64,000 bases of DNA from Nansenia antarctica (taxonomy: Eukaryota; Chordata; Actinopteri; Argentiniformes; Microstomatidae), in NCBI GenBank assembly GCA_963989245.1, contig OZ022347.1, forward strand, positions 4,216,448 to 4,280,447, read 5' to 3'. Positions 20,246 to 31,725 of the stretch are shown here, piece by piece. Under the pieces are notes generated by a model. That model was not told the DNA's origin. It saw nothing but the letters and a program-made list of their open reading frames with translations, and made no database searches. A program made the position numbers and the translations under genes. The number at the start of each line of letters is the position of its first letter. Position 1 is the stretch's first letter.

Positions 20246-21833
20246 CCCACTCGACATCGCTCGAACACCGGGTGAAAAATGGTACACGATCCCAACCCTA
20301 AGGCACAAGCGGCGGCGTTGAGATCGCAAGCAACGCCGAGGCCGCAGGGGAGGCCTGCTAGCTAGGCCGAGGAGAAGCCCGAATAAGCCTACTTTGCCGA
20401 GTATCTATCTCTCCAACGTCAGGTCTCTGGCTAACAAGATGGACGAACTGAGACTGCAGGTAGCTACCAATAACAACGTGGGGGACAGCTGTGTGATTAT
20501 TCTCACAGAGACCTGGCTCAACGACACCATCTTGGACTCGGCCGTCGGGCTGGAAGGCCGCATTTTACACCGTGCGGACCGGACTTTGCTTAGTGAGAAG
20601 ACGCGCGGAGGCGGCTTCATTATATCTACGAAGGACAGCTGGTGCTTAAACACAAAAACTGTAAGTAGCCACTGCTCCCCAGACCTGGAATACTTGTTAA
20701 ATGCCGACCCACATACCTCCCGAGGGAATTCAACGCAGTGTACATAACATCTGTTTACATTGCGCCTAGCGCGGATGGTAGCTTAGCATTGGCGCGGCTA
20801 CATGACGTCATCAGTAGTGGACAGAGCGCAGACCCACAGGCAGTTCATATAATCGCCGGGGACTTCAATCATGCTGACCTGAAGGTAGTTCTACCGAAGT
20901 TCTATCAGCATGTTAAATGTGCAACAAGAGGAGAAAAAACACTGGATAAGGTATACACCAACATCAAGCTTGCTTACAAGGCTAGACCGCTAGCTCATCT
21001 AGGCATGTCTGACCACGTGTCAATCCTCCTGATCCCAGCCTACACTCCCATGAGGAAAAGTGCTCCCATCACCACTAAGACTGTCAGAACCTGGCCAGCA
21101 GGGTCCGCTCCACTGCAGATCTGCCTGAATGACACCTCATTAGGGATGCTCCGATTTATCGGCCACCGATTTAAATCGGCCGATTTCACTCCAAATGACT
21201 CGATCGGTGATCGGCAAAAATGGCCGATCGCAAAAACCGATTTTATTTTTTATTTAATTTTTCTGGGGAAGACAGATAACTGAACAGAAAACATAGGAGG
21301 ACGTAACAGTAAACCATGAAGGCCACGTTTATGATGTATTTTATACAGCCATATCCACTGACTTGGGCTTCAGGCCCTAACTGGGTGATAGGCCAGACCT
21401 TTACTATGCCATAAAAATGGGTCTGCGTTTGCTTGGTGCCTAATGGATAAAAACTTTTGTCTAAAAAGCAAAAAATATGTAGGCTATCCAGTCAGTAGGC
21501 CTACAGTTATGTATTAAAAAAAAAATCGGTATCGGTATCGGTTGATCTTGAGGAAAAAAATCGGTGATCGGTATCGGCCCCAAAAATCCAGATCGGAGCA
21601 TCCCTACACCTCATGGCAGGAATATGAGCATGAGGACCTGGAACAGTTCACGTCGTCGGTTCTGAACCACATAGTGAACTGCACCAACTCAGCCACCGTG
21701 GACAAACGTGTCCGGGTCTACCCCAACACGAAGCCATGGATGACTGTGAAGGTCCAAAAACTGCTCAAGGAGCGGGACAACGCCTTCTCAGCGAAGGACA
21801 CACAGCAGTACAGCACCACCAGGGCTAACCTAA
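20246..21833 (+). pseudogene. LINE (APE endonuclease part), copy A, truncated
   Basis: A jockey/L2-like non-LTR retrotransposon inserted in gene X exon 4. The apurinic-endonuclease domain includes SIYLSNVRSLANKMDELRLQ, ILTETWLND, RGGGFI, then after a frameshift near 20740 VHIIAGDFNHADLK (GDFN) and GMSDHVSILL (SDH). Nicking of target DNA would be its job. An in-frame TGA occurs near 20319. A non-autonomous hAT (21141-21606) splits it, and the duplicated block ends at 21833, so RT is missing in this copy. The complete counterpart is 31152-37645. Confidence 0.75.
21141..21606. mobile_element. non-autonomous hAT element, copy A
   Basis: Terminal inverted repeats TAGGGATGCTCCGAT / ATCGGAGCATCCCTA, 466 bp, flanked by a perfect 8-bp duplication CACCTCAT (21133-21140, 21607-21614). 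An unoccupied version of the target (ACACCTCATGGCAGG) is at about 39173-39188. There is no transposase. Confidence 0.95.
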
Positions 21834-22834
21834 CCTGTCTTGGTCTCCAGGATACTTCACATTCCTCTGTACGGTCTGAAACACCAGGAAGTGTGTGTAC
21901 ATCTGTGTCAGAGTCTTGGGCATCTCTCTTCTCTTTGCTTCACCCATCAGTCTCTCCAGAGTAGTGGCTGAGACCCAACAGAACACTGGTATGTGGCACA
22001 TGATGTGGAGACTCCTTGATTGTTTAACATGTGAGATGATTTTGTTGGCCATGTTCTCATCACTGATTCTCTTCCTGAAGTACTCCTCCTTCTGTGGGTT
22101 GTTGAACCCTCGTACCTCTGTCACCCGGTCAACACACTCAGGAGGAATCTGATTGGCTGCTGCAGGTCGGGAGGTCATCCAGAGGAGAGCACAGGGAAGC
22201 AGATTCCCCTTGATGAGGTTTGTCAGCAGCACGTCCACTGAGGCTGACTCTGTGACATCACAACATCTCTTGTTGTTCTGGAAGTCTAGAGGAAGTCGAC
22301 ACTCATCCAGACCATCAAAGACAAACACAACTTTGTATTTGTCATAGTTGGAGATTCCTGATTCTCTTGTTTCCACATAGAAGTGATCGAGGAGTTCCAA
22401 CAAACTGTAGTTTTTGCCGATGCATAAATTCAACTCTCTGAAAGGGAGTGAAAATATGAACTGGACATCCTGATTGGCTTCTCCTTCAGCCCAGTCCAAA
22501 ATAGACTTCTGCACAGAGATTGTCTTTCCAATGCCAGCGACTCCCATGGTTAACACATTTCTGATTGGTGTGTCTTGTCCAGGTGAGGGTTTGAAGATGT
22601 CCTGGCATTTGATTGGTCTCTCTTCTGTAGCTGGTCTTCTGGATGCTGTCTGAATCTGTCTGACCTCATGTTCATTATTGACCTCTCCACTTCCACCCTC
22701 AGTGATGTAGACCTCTGTGAAGATCTCATTGAGATGTTTTGGGTTGCCTTGTTTAGCTATTCCCTCAAACACACACTGACACCTTCTCTTATGGTTGAGT
22801 TTTAGTTCAACTTGGCACAACAAAGCACATTCAT
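21834..22834 (-). pseudogene. NLR family protein, FISNA-like and NACHT exon, truncated
   Basis: Main exon of a teleost NLR-C/NLRC3-like intracellular immune receptor. NACHT domains bind nucleotide and drive oligomerisation after sensing danger signals. An acceptor CCCTCAG precedes 22834. First comes a fish NLR-associated segment (CVFEGIAKQGNPKHLNEIFT, VYITEGGSGEVNNEHEVRQI). Then Walker A GVAGIGKT, the helix SVQKSILDWAEGEANQDVQF, and Walker B VFVFDGLDECR. It continues to KYPGDQDR and is cut at 21834, where LINE sequence of the duplicated block takes over. The rest of the exon and the leucine-rich repeats are not in the window. No stop or frameshift occurs before the cut. Confidence 0.85.
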
Positions 22835-23199
22835 CTGAGGGAACAAATAATACAGAAAATGTCCTTTAGTAGTCTAGTTGAGAAACTTGCAAGCCTTTAA
22901 CCTCATTTGCATAATCAGTAAATGCATGCATGATACAGAAAATGCTCTTCCATTGACCATTTCCAAACACAATCAGTGAATACATTCAAGAGTATGCAGT
23001 ATTTACACCACAGTCCTTTTCATGGTGGACATTCAGTATAACTGACGTCTTCACTGCTTTTCCTGTCTGTGTCCTTTCCTGTGTTTCTATGGTGTAGTTA
23101 TTGGTAGTTATTGGTGTAGTTATTGGTTTAGTTATTAGTAGTTATTGGTGTAGCATGTATTGGCTGGGGATTAACAGACTAATAGTAGGAATCTCTTAC

Positions 23200-23407
23200 T
23201 GTACTCCAGTGTGTCAGCGAGCTCCGTCTGGTTCATGGTTCTCAGCATGTGCAGTGTGATCTGTAGAGCCCCCTTCCTGGCCCCCATCCTCTGCCTCTCC
23301 TCCTCTCCATCCCCTCCCTGGTCCTCAGCACGTCCTGGGTGCAGGAGTCTGTTCTTATGCTTCTCCAGCTCCTCCTTGAAAAAGTCCACACCCTTCTGCT
23401 CAAGCAG
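23200..23407 (-). CDS. NLR exon upstream of NACHT
   Basis: A 208-bp exon with acceptor TTCTTCAG before 23407 and donor TACA/GTAAGA at 23200. It encodes LLEQKGVDFFKEELEKHKNR, then an acidic segment, then GALQITLHMLRTMNQTELAD, the usual fish NLR linker. It ends in phase 1 and joins to the NACHT exon (A plus AT gives Asn). Confidence 0.8.
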
Positions 23408-23740
23408 CTGAAGAAGAAATGAAAACCGCTTTGAAATGAAAGTCAATGGACAAAATACATTATACTTGTGCATACTGTTTCACTTCAGAAGACCAGCATA
23501 TTGTTAGGGTCCCCTCCCCTAAGTACCTTGGGATTGGGTTAGATGAAAAGGTAAATTATACTAATACTACTAACCCATTGACAAGCTGAAACTAAAGAGA
23601 CCAAAAAACTAAAGTTGAAATTGGGTTTTTATTTCAGGAACAGGATTTTTCTTTTCAATGTCAATTACAAATTGTCTTATTTGAAATTGATACAGTATAT
23701 CATGGTGCTTTAAGATTCATTAATAATGCTAGATCACTCA

Positions 23741-24235
23741 TTACAGTGAATGGTCTGCCAGGGTGCAATGGAGCTCTCTCTCCACCAGGAGACTAAAGCA
23801 CTGGTACACCTTTGTCTACAAAGCATTGATAGGGCAACTCCCTCTGTATCTCTGTTCCTTACTAGATCAGCCACTCAGTCCTAGTAGTGTTACTAGAACA
23901 GTATTCACACCCGCTGCTGTCCTTGTCTGTTCCTCAGGCTAGAACTGAGACAGGGAACATATATTTAAAAATTCTGAAGTTTGAGGAGTTAGTATCCTTG
24001 CCTGTTTTTAAGTCTCTGATCAACACCAATGTTTTTGATGCTGCAGTTGTTTTGTATTTCATTATGTGTTGGGAACTTGACATTTTGTCTTTTCTGTATA
24101 TTTGTATTGTTGTAACTTTTCATGTACACACTGCTACTTCCCTGTGTGCCTTCTTGTCAGGTCACCCTCGCAAAAGAGGTTTTAACCTCAATGGGTCTTA
24201 CCTGGTTAAATAAAGGTTGCATAAATAAATACAAC
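23741..24235 (+). mobile_element. L2-type LINE 3' fragment
   Basis: A decayed C-terminal RT remnant (LKHWYTFVYKALIGQLPLYL, then a stop-ridden frame) is followed by a 3' end with AAAAGAGGTTTTAACCTCAA and TGGTTAAATAAAGGTT. This is the standard tail of fish L2-like LINEs. It lies in the NLR intron. Confidence 0.75.
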
Positions 24236-24414
24236 ATTTTATTTGTTCCTACACTTTGAAGCCATTTCATGGACCCTGATTAATTCTACTGAAAATCTGA
24301 TAACTCATTAGCCAAGACCCACCCTCACAGCTTACAAACAAGAACCTGGACAATACTTCTGACTGGAAATTAATTTGACAGATGGTGGCTTTACAAATGT
24401 AAAACAAGACTCAC

Positions 24415-24475
24415 CTCAAACACAGAGGACATGTCAGGACCACTGGGGATCTCTGCCTCTGATCTGGGTCGGCTC
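24415..24475 (-). CDS. NLR short exon
   Basis: 61 bp, acceptor TTTCCACAG and donor GAG/GTGAGT. It encodes SRPRSEAEIPSGPDMSSVFE. Phase 2 in, phase 0 out, consistent with its neighbours. Confidence 0.7.
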
Positions 24476-24743
24476 CTGTGGAAATAAAACACCTTGTCTC
24501 AATGTTGGCATTGTGTCATATTCTCCTTGTTGCTTTTGGTTGCTCAGAACACTTAGTATCATTCAGAGGTGTGCTCTGTTCCATAAACATTATTAGAAGT
24601 GGAAGTGTAACCAGATTGTCCATCCATAGATCACAGATGTGTAATGATGGTTATAATCATGCCTGGTGAGGCAGCAGGGATTCCTTCACAGGTTCTTTAC
24701 AGCATTAAAGGGATGTTAGAGGTTGTGACTCGTGTGATATTAC

Positions 24744-24854
24744 CTTTGTTCACTGCCAATGTTTTCTTTACGAAAATGTAACGGATGATCCATCGACCAA
24801 TCACTCTTCATGGATACACAGCTGGGGGCAGAGCTGCATCCTGATTGGACAGTT
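24744..24854 (-). CDS. NLR N-terminal repeat exon, third unit
   Basis: 111 bp, acceptor GTTACAG and donor AAAG/GTAATA. It encodes a unit with SGCSSAPSCVSMKSDWSMDH. Such short repeated exons with CVSMKSD are typical of fish NLR N-termini. Nearly identical to 24960-25070, with one base difference giving Trp for Arg. Confidence 0.75.
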
Positions 24855-24959
24855 CTGTAACAAAAGACAGGCCTTCAGTCTTTGACTCACCACACATACA
24901 CACACACACATTTCCACATGCGTTGTACATGTAGCTGTTGTGAGGACTTGTTGTATTAC

Positions 24960-25070
24960 CTTTGTTCACTGCCAATGTTTTCTTTACGAAAATGTAACGG
25001 ATGATCCATCGACCGATCACTCTTCATGGATACACAGCTGGGGGCAGAGCTGCATCCTGATTGGACAGTT
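24960..25070 (-). CDS. NLR N-terminal repeat exon, second unit
   Basis: 111 bp, same splice signals and phase as 24744-24854, offset by 216 bp. It encodes SGCSSAPSCVSMKSDRSMDH. Exon plus flanking intron appear to be duplicated in tandem, including a nearby CA repeat. Confidence 0.75.
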
Positions 25071-25184
25071 CTGTAACAAAAGACAGGCCTTCAATTTTTT
25101 GACTCAACACACACACACACACACACCTTGTTCTGTCCAGTGCATGTAACATGTAGAGGTTATTAGGTGAACACATGATATTAC

Positions 25185-25286
25185 CTTTGCTCTGTGTCAA
25201 AGTCTCCTTTAGAAGAGTCCATGGCCTGATCTCTCTCCATGGACACACAGCTGGGCTCAGAGGAGCTGCATCCTGGCTGATCTGAG
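25185..25286 (-). CDS. NLR N-terminal repeat exon, first unit
   Basis: 102 bp, acceptor TTCCAG and donor AAAG/GTAATA. It encodes SSDQPGCSSSEPSCVSMERD and a D-rich end. It is the same type of unit but more diverged than the two that follow. Confidence 0.75.
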
Positions 25287-25363
25287 CTGGAATACAAATG
25301 TAGATAACTCACTCTATGAGTTAGAACACACACACACACACAGGTTTCTCTCTCTCCTCTCAC

Positions 25364-25377
25364 CTCAACGGCTCCAT
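25364..25377 (-). CDS. probable NLR first coding exon (MEPL)
   Basis: A 14-bp exon ATGGAGCCGTTGAG followed by donor GTGAGA. Its phase joins the next exon in frame. Being so short, it is supported mainly by the donor and phase agreement. There is no effector domain (CARD or pyrin) upstream in the window. Confidence 0.45.
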
Positions 25378-25493
25378 GGTCAAATTATGTAGTGGCAGCC
25401 AGTCCCACACATCTGACTCCCCGGATCACAGGAGAGGATTGAATCAGCCTGAGAATCACAACGTGAATTTAACAAAAGACACACATTCTCATT

Positions 25494-25898
<405 letters not shown>

Positions 25899-26217
25899 TC
25901 TCTCTCTCTCCCTCTCCCTCTCTCCCTCTCTCCCTCTCCACGGCCTTAGCGCCTTCCTCACAGTCTTCCTCACTCGTTATTAGGAGAGAGAGAAGCTTTA
26001 TTGGTGTAATGAACTCCCACATGACTGGCTGTTACTCTGCTGACAGTTCAAGAGTCCATCAGATACATCCCTGCAATATGACACCTGTACACACTAGGAC
26101 CAGACACTGAACCATACAAGTGGAGACAGATCTAGAGTCATGTTCACTAGGACAAGACACTGAACCACACAAGTGGAGACAGATCTAGACTCAAGTCCAA
26201 CTCACTATGCACTAGAC

Positions 26218-26387
26218 CAGTGTTTCTCAACCCTCTCCTCGGGGCGCCCCAGCCGCACCACATATTTGATCTGTTCCACCACCAGCTCACCTGATTCCAC
26301 TAATCAAGTACAAAGCAAGCTGGTGGTGGATCAGATCAAATATGTGGAGCGGCTGGGGCGCCCCGAGGAGAGGGTTGAGAAACACTG
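26218..26387. mobile_element. 170-bp hAT-type MITE (copy B)
   Basis: Same element as 15306-15475. The flanking CACTAGAC is perfect on both sides (26210-26217, 26388-26395), confirming an 8-bp target duplication. Confidence 0.9.
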
Positions 26388-26407
26388 CACTAGACCACCA
26401 CTACCCC

Positions 26408-27080
26408 AGTTCATCAACCACAGGATATCCAGTCTGGGGCTGCAGAACTCAAATCTGACCGAATGGAGGTAGCAGATTTCCTTCATAACCTGGGAGAAGG
26501 ACTTAAGGAGGCACAAAGCACAGCGAGGGAGCACCTCCGCACTGCACAAGAACGTCAGAAGAAGATGTATGATGTCCGAGCACGAGAACATTCTTACAGC
26601 GTTGGAGATTTGGTGTATGTAAAGGATGACACGAAAAAGAAGGGATTAAGCCCCAAGCTTCAAGCACCTTGGAAGGGCCCCTTGATTGTGGCTGGATGCC
26701 GTGGTCCTGTCCTCTACGATATTCAAGGGTTGAAGCGCAGAAAGATAATGCACCATGATCGGCTTAAACCATACAATAGTGAGGTGGTCCCTGCTGGGAT
26801 AAAACGTCAAAGGAGTCAAGTGCTGCAGCAGTGCCAAGACCCAGCTACACAGCTACCTGAAGAGGATGTCCCGTTGGTACCAGAGCTGCCACTACAGAAA
26901 GACAATGATAAAGATCCAGCAGGGGAAGGAGCTTCTCGAGAGTCATGTGATCAAGAGGAGAAACCTCATCTCAAAGCTCCAAGGTGTCAGCAGGAAAAAA
27001 GACAAGAGGACACTCCCAAAAATACTGTTAAAACATCTAAGGGACGCATGGTTAATAAGCCAGAGAGATTCAGGAACTAG
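26408..27080 (+). pseudogene. gypsy 1 pol C-terminus (copy B)
   Basis: Duplicate of 15496-16168 with one amino-acid change noticed (TPKN for TLKN). Here it has no upstream pol or gag, because the duplicated block begins within the SINE. Confidence 0.85.
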
Positions 27081-27448
27081 TTATTGAAAGAGAGACTGTT
27101 TAGCTTATCGGCAGATTGGTTACTTCATCCAATAAGTTTTGCATTATAAAGAAGAAAAAATAAATAAATGTTTTACTGTAAAAACTGTTTACAAGTAGTT
27201 AAGTGTTTTAATTGTTTCACTGCTGTTTAGCTATAGGGCCTACGAGTTTGCAAAGAATGTGATGTAAGTAATCAAGTGTTTTAATTGTTTCACTGCTGTT
27301 TAGCTATAGGGCCTACGAGTTTGCAAAGAATGTGATGTAAGTAATCAAATAACTTAGACATGTTCATTGAGTCAACTGTTCTATTCCTAGACATGTTAAT
27401 GTTAAGTCACCTGTACTGAAGGGACTCAGTACTCTTGGAGGGGGATAG

Positions 27449-27798
27449 TGTGAGACAGTCCACCATGGATGGCTTTCCCTGTTGTTGTTGTTGTGTTTAT
27501 GTTACCGTTATTGTTGATTGGTTACTGTATGTCACATGATCACCCAGAGAGAGATATGGCTCGTTACCGAGGTTACGTAAACAGTCAGTCAAGGGAACAA
27601 CGCTCATCGGTATGGACAGCAAAGCTGCTGTTCTGTGCCAGAGCTAGTTTCCCCGTCATCTATTAACCTGCCATCTGGGACACAATTAGTTGTATCTTGT
27701 ATTGTGTTTTGAAGAAGTTAACTAAAGAACCAGAAACGGAGAATTCCTTGTCGTGTGAGTCATTATACCCTCGCACATCAGACGGACAAAACACGACA
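27449..27798 (+). repeat. gypsy 1 LTR (copy B)
   Basis: Third LTR copy, 350 bp, brought by the block duplication rather than a new insertion. 27799-28581 is the upstream region of gene X copy B. Confidence 0.9.
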
Positions 27799-28590
27799 AT
27801 ATGTAGGGAGTCTACCCACTGGTCGTAGAACGTGCGAAAACTGGGTTTTGCCAGGGTTGCGCTACTTAATCACCATTAAAAATACATTTTTGGAAGATAT
27901 TGTCTTACATGTGTCAACATACATGTCCATATGTATTATAGTTTTAACTCTGTGTACTTGTTTTCGATGTACTTAATGTACGTAATTTCAATGTTACCGT
28001 TGCTACTCACTGCCGCATTCAGCGGCGCCGTTCTAATCCCTATCTCCAGTGATTTTCCGCTATTATAAGCTGTCTTTCTTGCCATTTCCGCGGCTCTGAT
28101 CAATAGTAATCCTTTTAATGGACGTGTCACCTGTATCTAAGGCATCTTGACTTCCTATTGGTCTACCGCCAGTCTCCACTCATTGGAGGATTTTTTCCTG
28201 TGGTAAATTTAAGGAGACACTTGACAGATCTTCATCATTATTGACGTCTGATCATCTTCGCGGTGGGTTTCTGTTCAATTCAACTTGTTTTCTATCTACA
28301 AATATATACATATAGCTACTATGTTTGTCTTGTATCCAGCGGCTTTTGATTAGAAATACAGTCTACTCCGCTCCGGTTGTAATTTCGAGAGCCTACTCTA
28401 GCCCGCTAGACGCTGTTTGTGTGAATGTGAAACCTCCGGTTTCGAAGGGTTAATAGTAAGATCGCTAGATAAGTGTATATGTTGTTTTATGTCCACATAA
28501 AATGTAATCAATGTAACACACAGTACTGACTAGCCTAATTTCGGTTCTTTGTTTTGATAAGTTCATATTTGATTTTTACAGAGTCTAGCT

Positions 28591-29728
28591 ATGGCCACAA
28601 ACGCACCTCAAGTGTCACCTCAAGTGTCACCTCTCCAAATTTTACCTCAAGTGACACCTATCGTTACAAACGGCTGGCTCTATGAGCAGAGTTTAAAGGG
28701 GAAGACTGCAGCAGAATTAACTGAAGAAATAATTAAATTGGTTCCTAATAAATATGGACGCTCAAACAGCCTCAGACAAAAATGTGATGATGCCCACTCT
28801 AAAATCAAGAAAATGAAGAAAAACAAGTGTAAAGACCTACAATTATTTTGGCAATCTGAATTTCTTCCACCAAAGGCCCGAACCCCAAATTCAAATGAAA
28901 CCCAACTCAAAAAAGAAAACCTATCCCTAAGCAGAAAGCTTCAGTCATCAGAAGAGCAGGTCTCTCAAATACAAACACAGCTCACAGCCATGGAGGAAAA
29001 CGCAGCTGATAGTCAGACCAAATTCCAGACCAGTATATTACAGTATCAGCAGGCCAGCATAGATGCCACATTGGACAGACAATCATTGAAATTACAATTG
29101 GAACAATTTGAACTTGAGAACTCTAATCTGACCAAACAGTATGACCTCTGCCTACAACAATTAATTAGAGTAAAAGCAACTTTACCAAGAAAAAGAGCAT
29201 TGGACATGAAAGACAAAACAATTAAACGGCTAAAAACTACCATTAAGCTATCCAAGGAGGATCTTGAGGAGAAAGAGGGAGTAATACAGGTGCTCACTGA
29301 GAAGTTGAGCCTCCCGGACAGGTGGAAGCAGGAGAAGGTGGCCCTTCAGAAGAGGCTGAGTGTGATGAGAGGGAATGTGGCGACAGCCAGGTGGGAGAGG
29401 GATGAGGCTGAAGATATGGCAGAGGCCTCCATTCAACACCTGGAAGCTGAGGTACAGCAGCTGGAAAGGAGAGCGAGAGCTTCAGTATGTGATAGACTGC
29501 ACTGAGAGGGAGGAGGTTGCCACATTTGAAAATGGCAGATACACAAATGAAATCCTGGAGGTCTGCATGACACTACTGACAGAGGGGAATGTGAGCATCC
29601 GAAAGCTGCCAAAGGTCCTCACTACAGTAATTAAAAACCTGACGGGCAAGGTACCACAGAGGCTTCCCAGCAAGACACTTCTCAGCAGTCGTATTATGAT
29701 GGAGGCCAGAATAGTGGCGAGTAAGCAG
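28591..29728 (+). pseudogene. gene X exon 1 (copy B)
   Basis: As 17679-18816 with few changes (His for Leu, Asn for Ile, Arg for Lys noticed). The first frame is again 304 residues of coiled coil, followed by the same frameshift and then FENGRYTNEILEVCMTLL, to donor CAG/GTAAAA. Confidence 0.6.
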
Positions 29729-29850
29729 GTAAAAATATATCTGAACATGATATTGGTCTATTGCTCAACTTCTTGAAAATGTTTTGCCCATTTAAACACA
29801 ATTATGTTTATGGCAAATTCATTAAAAAATCAATTGTGTCCATTGGTAAG

Positions 29851-29955
29851 GTTGCTGAGGAAATGCTGAAGGACTTTGATCCGGAGAGTGGTGCAGGCAC
29901 AACACTACACCAGGATGCCACCACATTTAATCACAGCCATTACCAAGGCATGCAG
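29851..29955 (+). pseudogene. gene X exon 2 (copy B)
   Basis: Identical in translation to 18939-19043 as far as I can see, with the TTLHQDATTFNHSHYQG motif. Confidence 0.55.
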
Positions 29956-30000
29956 GTATGTACTGCCATTGAGCCCTCTAACAATAACCATAATCCTCTA

Positions 30001-30002
<2 letters not shown>

Positions 30003-30064
<62 letters not shown>
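30003..30064. repeat. (GT)n microsatellite, copy B
   Basis: About 31 GT units in the intron between exons 2 and 3. Confidence 0.95.
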
Positions 30065-30067
<3 letters not shown>

Positions 30068-30255
30068 CAACATGTACTTGTTTCCAATTAAATCAGGCAG
30101 TAAATTATTATACTAATTTATACATTGATTGCAATTCTGGATTTACATAAAATATATAATATATTTAAGTATACAAAATGCATTTATTGTTATTGTGAAT
30201 TTGCTTTAAGGCAAACATGATTGAGGTTTAAAAGCGGTTACGGTGTATGTTTTAG

Positions 30256-30530
30256 GTGTCACTGAAGTCAGGGAAACACCTGACATTAGGGCTGAGGCAG
30301 GTAGCAGGAGGAGATGCTGAGACCTATCTGACCGCTTTCAAGGAGAGCATAGACAGTCTAGCAGCAGCAATCACATCAGCTGAGGAGGAGAAGTCAGTAA
30401 TCGTGGCATCACTTGTGTCGAGCATCAAGTGCTTGATGTCAGACCAGGCAGCAGTCAACGGGGTCTTCAATCGACTTCTGGCCCAGTTTCGGGAAGAGCT
30501 ACTGCCAACAATAATCCCAGTTTTTGATAG
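30256..30530 (+). pseudogene. gene X exon 3 (copy B)
   Basis: Same translation as 19350-19624, including KCLMSDQAAVNGVFN. Confidence 0.6.
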
Positions 30531-30806
30531 GTATAATGCAGTGATTTTAGATAATCCCAGAGTTTGATAGCAGTGCATTAGGCTAGTTATTTCAATAAGA
30601 CCAGGAGGCTTCAATTTGTTTTGTGTGTTAATAGAAACAATAAATGAGCATTGATAAGAAATTAGAAATTATAGAATTATAGTTAGTTAACTGTTAACTC
30701 TGATTCTTGTGAGTAGTGTTTTATTTTGTGCAAACACATTTTACACACATTTTACACACTTTAATCTAATCTAAAGCTTTTTAAATATGTTTTAGTCTTT
30801 CAACAG

Positions 30807-31151
30807 ACCAGCAACAGCAGCTCGTGGAGATGGGGACCTTTGCGTGCCGAAACACTGGCACCCCAGCACTCCAGTACAGCAGATGGCAAGCACAGTCCCC
30901 AAGACCAACATGCTGGGTGAGTGTGACCTGGCTGTGCTTGACCATCTGCTCCGTTCCAAGCCCTCCATCTCCAATCACAACCTGGAGACGCTGGTCATGT
31001 GGTGGCAAAATAAGCCCAGCAATTATCTGGAGAGCCTGAGCCCTGCTGAGAGAACAAAGGTTCTTGATGAGGCAAGGCGTCAAGTTCCTTCCTTCATTTT
31101 GCCAATGAAGGAAAAGAAGGCTACACTACAATTGGCTCTGGAGGAGAAGAT
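30807..31151 (+). pseudogene. gene X exon 4, 5' part (copy B)
   Basis: Same as 19901-20245. The coding frame reaches GAGGAGAAGAT and is then interrupted by the LINE. AAGAT is repeated at 37646-37650, directly after the LINE tail, where the frame resumes. Confidence 0.65.
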
Positions 31152-31299
31152 CCCACTCGACATCGCTCGAACACCGGGTGAAAAATGGTACACGATCCCA
31201 ACCCTAAGGCACAAGCGGCGGCGTTGAGATCGCAAGCAACGCCGAGGCCGCAGGGGAGGCCTGCTAGCTAGGCCGAGGAGGAGCCCGAATAAGCCTACT

Positions 31300-31725
31300 T
31301 TGCCGAGTATCTATCTCTCCAACGTCAGGTCTCTGGCTAACAAGATGGACGAACTGAGACTGCAGGTAGCTACCAATAACAACGTGGGGGACAGCTGTGT
31401 GATTATTCTCACAGAGACCTGGCTCAACGACACCATCTTGGACTCGGCCGTCGGGCTGGAAGGCCGCACTTTACACCGTGCGGACCGGACTTTGCTTAGT
31501 GAGAAGACGCGCGGAGGCGGCTTCATTATATCTACGAAGGACAGCTGGTGCTTAAACACAAAAACTGTAAGTAGCCACTGCTCCCCAGACCTGGAATACT
31601 TGTTAAATGCCGACCCACATACCTCCCGAGGGAATTCAACGCAGTGTACATAACATCTGTTTACATTGCGCCTAGCGCGGATGGTAGCCTAGCATTGGCG
31701 CGGCTACATGACGTCATCAGTAGTG
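31300..31725 (+). pseudogene. LINE endonuclease N-terminal part (copy B)
   Basis: Covers SIYLSNVRSLANKMDELRLQ, ILTETWLND and RGGGFIISTKDSW. A frameshift lies near 31645. The later part of the domain (GDFN, SDH motifs) continues at 32808-33136, beyond the hAT insertion. Confidence 0.75.

Larger units (their letters stand above)
15280..21833. repeat. duplicated block, copy A
   Basis: Nearly identical to 26192-33825 apart from a 1,090-bp insertion there, a GT-repeat length change and a 4-bp difference in an hAT element. About 15-20 substitutions were noticed by eye over 6.5 kb. The left boundary is CAAGTCCAACTCACTAT inside the SINE. The right boundary is GGGCTAACCTAA inside the LINE, after which NLR exon sequence starts. 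Confidence 0.9.
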
